A stretch of 5,701 nt of DNA, from NCBI GenBank assembly GCA_025449475.1, contig JANWJM010000138.1, forward strand, positions 1-5,701, written 5' to 3'. The translations under genes and the position numbers were made by a program. Below are positions 1-5,061 of this stretch, piece after piece; position 1 is the first letter of the stretch; the number at the start of each line of letters is the position of its first letter. The notes under the pieces were generated by a model. It was not told the origin of the DNA, made no database searches, and saw only the letters and a program-made list of their open reading frames with translations. The DNA is from Thermoactinomycetaceae bacterium (GTDB lineage Bacteria; Bacillota; Bacilli; Thermoactinomycetales; Thermoactinomycetaceae).

Positions 1-2888
1 AGCTCTTTCCATTCACTAACACGGTGATCCCAATAATTGATCTCTCTTTGCAATCGCTGTTTGACAGCAGAGCGCGTTTTGGCTATCTGCTCCTCGCGAC
101 GCGATTTTACCCTTTTAAAATGAACCGGAATAATTTCTTCAATTGCCTTCTGCTTGACTTGTTGCTCTACTTGTTCTCGACTCCAAGGTAATCGTTGGAG
201 TATGAAGCGGATGTGTTCGCGTTCTTCTGCTCGAATGCTTCGATAATCGAGATATGGCGCTATTCCAGCTCGTTGGATTTGCCCTTTTTCATCAATTTCC
301 AAAAAATCGACTTGTCTGGAAACAACACGCCGATTGCCGTTAGGCAACGTTGATTCATCCACGATTTCATGCTCCAAATAAACCAACAATCGCGGGGTTG
401 TCTGCTCATCCCCCTCATCCACTAAAATTGTTCCCTGTTCCAGCAATGATCGATCTCTTTCCAGGACCAATTGAACCACTGCATCAAAGACGGGATGACC
501 CGAACACAAATATTCAGCATCCGGTTTTCCTGTTACATGTAAGTATCGTTTATCAAAGCAAATCCGCTTGTATCGATTGGGCAATATCACTCCAAACTGA
601 TTTTTGCAGTATTTTCGAATTTGATTAGGGATGGAACGAATCTCATAACGTCCGGACTCTCGCTGTCTTAATGTCCAACCAAAGGATTGAAATGCTTGAC
701 AGAAAAATGACTCTACAAAGTTCGGTTGTAAACGAAGAATCTTCGCATGTTCCATCCGTTCACGCATCTCTTGCACCTTTGCTTCATCAAAGGGCTGATG
801 AAAAAGCGCATGCTGGGATAACAGCTGGCGCAATTTCTCATGATCCAACTCTGCATCAACTGTTTGAAACAATCGTTGCTTCACATCTTCACGATCACCA
901 TAACGAACGGCTTCAATCAGCAAATCGCGCAATCGATTTCCTTGAAAAACTTTCCCTAAAATATCAAAAACGGCTCCATTGAGCGCCTGACGTTCCGCTT
1001 CCAGTTTCGTCAGCAGCCGCAAGTATACCTCACCTTCTCGCGTATTCTCCGCGACTAAATTCCATAAATGACAAACCTCCTTCTGCCCAATCCGATGAAT
1101 TCGCCCAAATCGTTGTTCCAAGCGATTGGGATTCCAAGGAAGATCATAATTCACCATCAGATGTGCGGCTCGATGTAAGTTAATCCCTTCACTTGCTGCA
1201 TCCGTCGCTAATAAGATCAATACATTTTTATCCTCATTGAATAACGCTTGCGCTTTTTGCCTTTGCTCCCGATTCATTTGCCCATCGATCGTAACCAACA
1301 CTTCTTTCCGCCCAAACAGAGTGCGAATCTTTTTTGCCAAATAGTTCAGAGTATCGCGGTGTTCAGTAAAGATTACCAGTTTCTTTGGATTGCCCGATGA
1401 ATCAACTAAATATTGGGCATGATCAGTCTGACCCTCTCGCTGAAGCAATAGCGATAACTCTTCCCATTTGCGATCACGCCCACTATCGCGCAATCGTTTT
1501 GCTTTCCGTTCCAATCGTTTTAATACCTCAATCTCTTCACGCAGTTCATGTTCCGTTTGAGCAAAGCTAGAAGAACTCAGCAGTTTCATTTCCATGACTG
1601 CACTATCTTCTATCTCTTCCCAGTCAGATATCTCCGCATCCGACAGAACCTTTTGCCGCGATGATTGCTTTCCTTCTTGCAACCATTTCTCCAACTTTAA
1701 GCGCCGTCGATAAAGCGATTGATAGATCGCCTCAGGAGAAGAAGCCAACCGTCGCTGCAAGATTGTCAGTGCCAAACCAACATTTCGTTTTTTTCGTCCA
1801 TCCTCTTGCAGTCGCTCGACTCGATTCCACTGATCGCGCACATATTGTGTTACCTCGCGATATAGCTCTTCTTCTTCCGGTGAGAGTTGATAACTCACTG
1901 TATAAGCTCTTCGCTCCGGAAAAAGCGGCGTTCCTTGAAATGTGAGCAATTGTTCTTTGGTCAAACGATGCATAATGTCACTGATCTCTACTCGATCCAC
2001 ACCATCACGAAATCGTCCTTCAAAACGATCTTCATCCAATAACTTAAGAAATAATTGAAAGTCCTCATCTTTACCGTTGTGAGGGGTAGCTGTCATCAAA
2101 AGTAGATGTCTTGTTAAGCGCGATAACAGCTCTCCCAATCGATAGCGTTTGGTTGCTTTTATTTCACCGCCATAAAAACTGGCTGACATCTTATGCGCTT
2201 CGTCAACAATAATTAAATCCCAATCGGTCTGCTCCAGTAACTCCTTAGCTTCCTTATTGCGACTTAGAAAATCGATCCGGCAGATGACCAGATCTTTTTC
2301 AAGAAATGGATTCTTCAATCTCTTTTCCTTAATCGTTTTCGAAGTAATGCAATCAAATGAAAGTTGAAATTTACTTGCCATCTCCTCCTGCCATTGTTCA
2401 TCCAAATTGCTTGGCGTACAAATGAGACACCGTTGTACATCACCACGCAACATTAACTCTTTGATTAGTAAACCAGCCATTATCGTCTTTCCAGATCCCG
2501 GATCATCGGCTAATAAAAAACGAAGCGGTTGCTTGGGCAACATCTTCTCATAAACTGCTTGAATTTGATGAGGGAGTGGATCGATCAGGGACGAATGGAT
2601 CGCAAGCATTGGATCAAACAAATGCGCCATCTGAATCCGATAAGCCTCAGAAACTAAACGAAATCGCTCTCCATCCGCATTAAAATTCCAATCCTTCTCT
2701 TGATTGACAATCGACATCTGTAAAGCCTGATCTGGATAGACCAACTGATGATACGGATTGCCATTCTCATCGACAAAAGTAATCGCAGCAGCACTTTCGC
2801 CATAATGCTGCACATCCTGAATGGTCACAATTTGATCGGATAATAAGCCTTTTACCTTGATTCCTTTGGTAAGTTCCCTTAACAGCAA
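1..2888 (-). CDS. SNF2-type helicase, DISARM DrmD-like (3' end outside window)
   Basis: This is an ATP-dependent SF2/SNF2 motor, probably translocating on double-stranded DNA in a phage-defence complex. Of 962 visible codons, the motifs read in order: Walker A DDPGSGKT (128-135), TPSNL (158-162), DEAH (229-232), TATPH (266-270), then a helical insert (about 335-500). The second RecA domain follows, with FTEHRDT (507-513), ATDAASEGINL (561-571) and EQRFGRIHRIGQ (591-602). The tail of about 340 residues reaches NYWDHR (951-956), a motif I associate with the end of this family; family members are usually 1000-1150 residues, so the C-terminus lies off the left edge. The TTG start is chosen because an in-frame TGA lies five codons upstream and AGGAG sits 8 bases before it. 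LADDPG in place of the DEVGLG of RapA-like proteins points to DrmD and helicases of DUF1156/DUF499 loci. The DISARM assignment is inference, because the partner genes are not in the window. Confidence 0.9.
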   Translation of the reverse strand, partial: MLLRELTKGIKVKGLLSDQIVTIQDVQHYGESAAAITFVDENGNPYHQLVYPDQALQMSIVNQEKDWNFNADGERFRLVSEAYRIQMAHLFDPMLAIHSSLIDPLPHQIQAVYEKMLPKQPLRFLLADDPGSGKTIMAGLLIKELMLRGDVQRCLICTPSNLDEQWQEEMASKFQLSFDCITSKTIKEKRLKNPFLEKDLVICRIDFLSRNKEAKELLEQTDWDLIIVDEAHKMSASFYGGEIKATKRYRLGELLSRLTRHLLLMTATPHNGKDEDFQLFLKLLDEDRFEGRFRDGVDRVEISDIMHRLTKEQLLTFQGTPLFPERRAYTVSYQLSPEEEELYREVTQYVRDQWNRVERLQEDGRKKRNVGLALTILQRRLASSPEAIYQSLYRRRLKLEKWLQEGKQSSRQKVLSDAEISDWEEIEDSAVMEMKLLSSSSFAQTEHELREEIEVLKRLERKAKRLRDSGRDRKWEELSLLLQREGQTDHAQYLVDSSGNPKKLVIFTEHRDTLNYLAKKIRTLFGRKEVLVTIDGQMNREQRQKAQALFNEDKNVLILLATDAASEGINLHRAAHLMVNYDLPWNPNRLEQRFGRIHRIGQKEVCHLWNLVAENTREGEVYLRLLTKLEAERQALNGAVFDILGKVFQGNRLRDLLIEAVRYGDREDVKQRLFQTVDAELDHEKLRQLLSQHALFHQPFDEAKVQEMRERMEHAKILRLQPNFVESFFCQAFQSFGWTLRQRESGRYEIRSIPNQIRKYCKNQFGVILPNRYKRICFDKRYLHVTGKPDAEYLCSGHPVFDAVVQLVLERDRSLLEQGTILVDEGDEQTTPRLLVYLEHEIVDESTLPNGNRRVVSRQVDFLEIDEKGQIQRAGIAPYLDYRSIRAEEREHIRFILQRLPWSREQVEQQVKQKAIEEIIPVHFKRVKSRREEQIAKTRSAVKQRLQREINYWDHRVSEWKE

Positions 2889-2896
2889 TGTGCTAA

Positions 2897-2901
2897 CTCC
2901 T
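2897..2901 (-). promoter_or_regulatory. Ribosome binding site of the helicase gene
   Basis: AGGAG on the minus strand lies 8 bases before a TTG codon and decides the non-ATG start. The ATG at 2904-2902 is not the start: it is in another frame and meets TAG after two more codons. Confidence 0.7.
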
Positions 2902-2917
2902 CATGATGTGAAATAAT

Positions 2918-2938
2918 TGATTAAAAATTTTTTAATCA
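2918..2938. promoter_or_regulatory. 21-bp palindrome in the helicase leader (possible operator)
   Basis: Two perfect 9-base arms, TGATTAAAA and TTTTAATCA, flank a 3-base centre. It lies between the putative -10 box and the ribosome site of the helicase gene, where a repressor could block transcription. It is too AT-rich to be a convincing terminator. The operator role is inference from position and symmetry; the regulator is unknown. Confidence 0.4.
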
Positions 2939-2957
2939 CAAATTTATATATTTTTTT

Positions 2958-2986
2958 ATTATATCTGATTTATTTACCAATAAAAA
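2958..2986 (-). promoter_or_regulatory. Putative promoter of the helicase operon
   Basis: A perfect TATAAT (2963-2958 on the minus strand) lies 17 bases after a poor -35, TTTTTA (2986-2981). Transcription would begin near 2951, giving a leader of about 60 bases that includes the 21-bp palindrome. The surroundings are very AT-rich, so chance TATAAT matches are likely. Confidence 0.4.
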
Positions 2987-2988
2987 TA

Positions 2989-3560
2989 TCTTCAATCCTA
3001 TAAAAATATCTATTTTTTATATCGATATCGAAACACCAAAGCCCCATATCGAGCGTATCCGTGACCAGAAGTGACAATGCATGACTGGAATTGATCAGCC
3101 TTTCAAACAACGCGGAACAACGCTTGTACGCCACTTTAACTTTAGCGATACAGCAAAGGGCTATGTTGCTAAGAAAAATTTGTTTTGATGGCGAGGGCAT
3201 GAGGGGGAAATTCTGCGTTAACTAAAAGCTGATTGTATATTGTAAACGAATAAAATAATCAAGTATTGGAGGCATCCTTTTTACTCCTGCTTTATCTCTG
3301 CAACCTTCTTACCCAGCGTGTACAATTCCTAATGAATTGATGTACCAACTTGCCGATAAAACAACAAAGAGCGTTTCCTGAACCATTAGTCCCTTTGCAT
3401 CAGACACGAATTAGTGCATAATGGAAAAAGCAATTAAATTGTTTGAGCGTAACAAATCTTTCACACAAAAAGTACAATTCAGACGTAATAACAAACTGAG
3501 GACTAAATAGATATTGTTGGAAGGAAAAAGGTAAGGACTAATGTGAGTATTTTTTCTTCT
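2989..3560. other. Gene-poor stretch, possibly decayed
   Basis: I find no gene here that I can support. A 76-codon frame on the minus strand (3200-2970) has no ribosome site, since the bases before its ATG are pyrimidine-rich, and I do not recognise the product. On the plus strand one frame runs from about 3033 to 3223 with a single internal TGA at 3094-3096, as a decayed gene might, but without recognisable similarity. A promoter-like pair TTTGCA (3394-3399) and CATAAT (3417-3422), spacer 17, precedes a basic 29-codon frame starting at 3421 that lacks a ribosome site. The stretch may be remnant DNA between a defence operon and the next unit. Confidence 0.4.
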
Positions 3561-3563
3561 TGC

Positions 3564-3592
3564 TTGCAGAGTGGCTTTTTGAGGTGTATAAT
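3564..3592 (+). promoter_or_regulatory. Possible plus-strand promoter facing the HEAT-like gene
   Basis: A perfect TATAAT (3587-3592) follows TTGCAG (3564-3569) with a 17-base spacer. Transcription from it would begin in the 3593-3626 hairpin and run antisense through the HEAT-like gene. The -35 matches only three of six consensus bases, and no gene lies downstream on this strand until 4474, so the alternative is chance. Confidence 0.3.
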
Positions 3593-3626
3593 AAAGATAA
3601 GTGCAGCGGGAACTGCACTTATCTTT
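3593..3626 (-). terminator. Stem-loop after the HEAT-like gene
   Basis: Two perfectly complementary 14-base arms (3593-3606 and 3613-3626) enclose a 6-base loop, starting 2 bases after the TAG stop of the minus-strand gene. On the minus strand the stem ends in ATCTTT and continues TATTATA, so the U-tract is short and interrupted. It is probably a modest intrinsic terminator or a 3'-end stabiliser. Confidence 0.65.
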
Positions 3627-3628
3627 CC

Positions 3629-3952
3629 CTACGCAAGTAGGGTTTTGAGGGCTACATGGATTAGGACTGGAACCAATACCATGTTAGCCCGGAATAGGGT
3701 AGCAGCGATCCAGGCAGCTACTTTTTTAATGCCATTCTCCCAAAGGAGATTGGAAATTAGACTCAGAGCAATTGGTTCAAAGAACCTTGATACATAGCTC
3801 TTTTTCTCATCTGATCCTTTTACAGCAATCTTCTCCAGTGATTGGATCGCTGCAATCTTCACGTTTGGATCAGATGTTGTTTTTGCTACATCCGCTATTT
3901 TCTTAATAACGGATTGTTTTACCAGGAGGGACTCTCCTCTTTCGTTGTTCAT
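3629..3952 (-). CDS. Small HEAT-like protein of unknown function (107 aa)
   Basis: I do not recognise the family. Residues 11-23 and 28-44 form two predicted amphipathic helices; the second, DPNVKIAAIQSLEKIA, is typical of HEAT/armadillo repeats, with Asp-Pro before an Ala/Leu helix. Basic linkers follow (45-55), then an increasingly hydrophobic half (57-107) with one stretch around 90-107 (MVLVPVLIHVALKTLLA) that could touch a membrane or form a packed helix. AAAGGAG lies 10 bases before the ATG, slightly far. The same site is better spaced (6 bases) for another ATG at 3956, which opens a 17-codon frame overlapping this start, so translational coupling is possible. The gene stands alone between its own promoter, long structured leader and terminator. 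A protein-interaction or scaffold role is inference from the HEAT-like helix; a toxin or immunity protein is an untested alternative. Confidence 0.65.
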   Translation of the reverse strand: MNNERGESLLVKQSVIKKIADVAKTTSDPNVKIAAIQSLEKIAVKGSDEKKSYVSRFFEPIALSLISNLLWENGIKKVAAWIAATLFRANMVLVPVLIHVALKTLLA

Positions 3953-3962
3953 TCATCTACAA

Positions 3963-3969
3963 CTCCTTT
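3963..3969 (-). promoter_or_regulatory. Ribosome binding site of the HEAT-like gene
   Basis: AAAGGAG on the minus strand serves two overlapping ATGs, at 3956 (6 bases away, 17 codons) and 3952 (10 bases away, 107 codons). The loop between helix arms B and C carries CUUCUCCUC (about 4022-4014), which could pair with the AGGAG here and mask it. Confidence 0.55.
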
Positions 3970-3979
3970 GAAGTCAATT

Positions 3980-4076
3980 CGTTGCCGTAAGGCAACGTAA
4001 ATGACTATCAGATGAGGAGAAGTCCCCGGCTGATAGCCATTTACGTTTACTTAAGACAACTTAATGGCTATCAGCC
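3980..4076 (-). promoter_or_regulatory. Alternative hairpins A:B, B:C and D in the leader
   Basis: On the minus strand, arm A (4076-4063) and arm B (4041-4028) are perfect 14-base complements. Arm B, extended to 4047-4030, also pairs with arm C (4011-3994) over 18 bases with one G·U, around an 18-base loop. Arm C in turn shares four bases with hairpin D (3997-3980, seven pairs, UUAC loop), directly before the ribosome site. A:B and B:C cannot form together, and B:C competes with the base of D. This layout resembles attenuators. No U-run follows any helix, so control would be of translation rather than intrinsic termination. Alternatively the repeats are protein-binding DNA sites. Confidence 0.5.
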
Positions 4077-4095
4077 CTAACACGGTATATGTCAA
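4067..4095 (-). promoter_or_regulatory. Possible second promoter for the HEAT-like gene
   Basis: A perfect TTGACA (4095-4090) is followed after 17 bases by GATAGC (4072-4067), a poor -10 with three matches. The -10 lies inside repeat arm A. If used, arm A would work as DNA (an operator) and only arms B, C and D would be transcribed. It is weaker than the upstream promoter at 4287-4315. Confidence 0.3.
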
Positions 4096-4152
4096 AGCCA
4101 GTCCCTGACCTGTAGCCTTGATTTTTTATTGTGCTGCGATTGCAGCTTGTCC

Positions 4153-4265
4153 CAGGGAATCGCGAGAGAACCTGATTGGTTCAATCAATCGCAACTCAAC
4201 CTGAATCTATCTCTGAGGAATTGTGAGAGAGCTCAATGGGCTCAATCAATCACAACTCAACTCAG
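4153..4265 (-). repeat. Two tandem structured repeats with a 61-base period
   Basis: Unit 1 (4153-4203) and unit 2 (4213-4265) fold identically: an outer stem of 4-5 pairs, a 2-base bulge, a 9-base middle stem, an asymmetric internal loop (GA opposite AATCAA on the plus strand), a 5-pair apical stem and a 5-base loop. Bulge and internal-loop bases are identical in both units, while paired positions differ in a compensated way, for example C4163-G4191 against T4224-A4252, A4170-T4180 against G4231-C4241, and three outer pairs. On the minus strand the middle stems are unbroken (with G·U), while on the plus strand they have A·C mismatches. This indicates selection on the RNA fold. Confidence 0.75.
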
Positions 4266-4286
4266 AAGATTAAAAACATTAATTTT

Positions 4287-4315
4287 ATGATAGCATGACT
4301 GTTTTGATTACGCAA
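4287..4315 (-). promoter_or_regulatory. Extended -10 promoter of the leader and HEAT-like gene
   Basis: On the minus strand TTGCGT (4315-4310), 17 bases, then TATCAT (4292-4287), which is preceded directly by TGC, giving the extended -10 form TGnTATCAT. The predicted start near 4280 is about 15 bases before the first structured repeat, as expected if the repeats are transcribed. A CGCAA pair 10 bases apart (4311-4315 and 4321-4325) overlaps the -35 and could be a factor site. Confidence 0.6.
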
Positions 4316-4407
4316 TATTTCGCAAGCTAGCTTTCCTCGACGAAATAAAAGATTCTTGAAGGCGTTTTTCTATTTTTATATCGAACCATTACTTATAGAA
4401 ACAATCA

Positions 4408-4436
4408 TTGACTGAAAATAATAATGCATATATAAT
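4408..4436 (+). promoter_or_regulatory. Promoter of the Rrf2 regulator gene
   Basis: TTGACT (4408-4413) and TATAAT (4431-4436) are separated by exactly 17 bases, a near-consensus housekeeping promoter. The expected start, around 4443, lies inside the operator that overlaps the end of the -10 box. The promoter diverges from the one at 4287-4315. Confidence 0.8.
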
Positions 4437-4453
4437 AGACACGAGTTGTCTAT
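4435..4453. promoter_or_regulatory. Operator 1, probably bound by the Rrf2 regulator
   Basis: A perfect inverted repeat, ATAGACA-cgagt-TGTCTAT, spans the end of the -10 box and the transcription start of the regulator gene, so bound protein would block transcription. A close copy lies before the next gene (5007-5025). Autorepression is common among Rrf2 proteins; binding here is inferred. Confidence 0.65.
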
Positions 4454-4473
4454 AATTAGTGAGGGATTTCTAA

Positions 4474-4986
4474 ATGCATTTTAGTGTTGGTGTTGAATAT
4501 GCACTCCATTCATTGCTATACCTCGCTCACCCGACGATTGAAAAACCCATTGGTGTGAAAGTATTAGCTGCCTTTCAAGGAGTTTCTGAATCATACCTGT
4601 CCAAGATTTTTACCAAATTAACCAAAGCAGGTATTGTCCAATCGATTCCAGGAGTTAAAGGCGGCTATGAGTTGGTGAAAAGTCCAGATAATATCACCTT
4701 TTTAGACGTAGTAGAAGCGATTGAAGGAAAGCAACCCATATTTCAATGCCGGAATATCGTCGCTAAAGGAGTACCCTATCGACAAGGAGACTCTCAGCGG
4801 GCACAAATGGTTCGGGCGGGTCGCATCCCTTGTCGGATCAACTTGACCATGCTCGAAGCAGAAGAGCAGATGCGCAATTATTTACGTGGAAAAACATTGC
4901 GTTGGTTACAAGAAACTTTAGCGGAAGAGCTGCCAAAAGAGGTTCACCAACAAACCGAAAATTGGTTTCACCAACATCTAAAGTGA
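4474..4986 (+). CDS. Rrf2-family transcriptional regulator
   Basis: This is a DNA-binding repressor of 170 residues, probably redox- or metabolite-responsive. The N-terminus (MHFSVGVEYALHSLLYLA) and the winged helix follow the family: VSESYLSKIFTKLTKAGIV (37-55) is the recognition region and GVKGGYELVKSP (60-71) the wing. DVVEAIEG (78-85) leads into the sensor part. Only two cysteines are present, C92 and C120, fewer than the three usual for [Fe-S] ligands in IscR/NsrR, so a thiol switch or small-molecule sensing is more likely than a cluster. The C-terminal helix (about 126-170) is longer than in IscR. GAGGG lies 8 bases before the ATG. No hairpin terminator follows, so readthrough into the AhpD-like gene 75 bases on is possible. 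The paired operators suggest that it controls itself and that gene. Confidence 0.92.
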   Translation: MHFSVGVEYALHSLLYLAHPTIEKPIGVKVLAAFQGVSESYLSKIFTKLTKAGIVQSIPGVKGGYELVKSPDNITFLDVVEAIEGKQPIFQCRNIVAKGVPYRQGDSQRAQMVRAGRIPCRINLTMLEAEEQMRNYLRGKTLRWLQETLAEELPKEVHQQTENWFHQHLK

Positions 4987-5006
4987 TATCTTTTTTTCTC
5001 CTAATT

Positions 5007-5025
5007 ATAGACAACAGTTATCTGT
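5007..5025. promoter_or_regulatory. Operator 2, before the AhpD-like gene
   Basis: ATAGACA-acagt-TATCTGT closely matches operator 1 over about 22 bases (consensus ATAGACAnnAGTTrTCTrTAAT) but is a less perfect palindrome. Its TAGACA may double as a -35 (5/6) with GATTAT (5032-5037) as -10 at an 18-base spacing, so the regulator would cover the promoter. The promoter part is weak; the shared motif is clear. Confidence 0.6.
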
Positions 5026-5061
5026 AATATCGATTATTATTTTTCAACTGGAGGTTTCATT

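Larger units (their letters stand above)
3953..4280 (-). ncRNA. Long structured leader RNA of the HEAT-like gene
   Basis: The predicted transcript starts near 4280 and reaches the ATG at 3952, about 330 bases, far longer than needed for translation. In order it holds two tandem hairpins (4265-4213 and 4203-4153), a small GCUGC/GCAGC hairpin (4146-4133), alternative helices A, B and C (4076-3994), a UUAC-loop hairpin D (3997-3980) and the ribosome site (3969-3963). At several places base pairs that are mismatched on the plus strand become G·U on the minus strand, supporting this transcript direction. It could be a regulatory leader (riboswitch or attenuator) or an independent RNA that ends before the gene. 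I recognise no known RNA family. Confidence 0.5.

Noticed and set aside
350..1945. Several short plus-strand open frames (350-628, 671-982, 1385-1570, 1661-1945)
   Set aside because: All lie opposite the well-supported helicase gene, lack ribosome sites and read as low-complexity Pro/His/Leu-rich shadows.
2970..3200. 76-codon minus-strand frame as a gene
   Set aside because: No ribosome site, no recognisable domain, and the opposite strand is almost as open; not enough support.
3421..3510. Basic 29-codon plus-strand frame with a promoter-like pair just before it
   Set aside because: No ribosome site, and the -10 box overlaps the ATG, so a transcript from it would start inside the frame.
3543..3797. 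84-codon plus-strand frame beginning with GTG
   Set aside because: It has a fair AAGGA site, but most of it runs through the terminator stem and antisense to the HEAT-like gene; best read as a shadow.
4153..4265. CRISPR array
   Set aside because: Only two units, diverged in a compensated way, no unique spacers and no cas genes; the pattern is that of folded RNA.
4324..4333. 10-base palindrome AAGCTAGCTT as an operator
   Set aside because: Short, single, and upstream of the -35 with no second copy; it may be chance.
4830..5027. 65-codon plus-strand frame overlapping the end of the regulator gene
   Set aside because: Out of frame with the clear Rrf2 protein and without similarity; a shadow.
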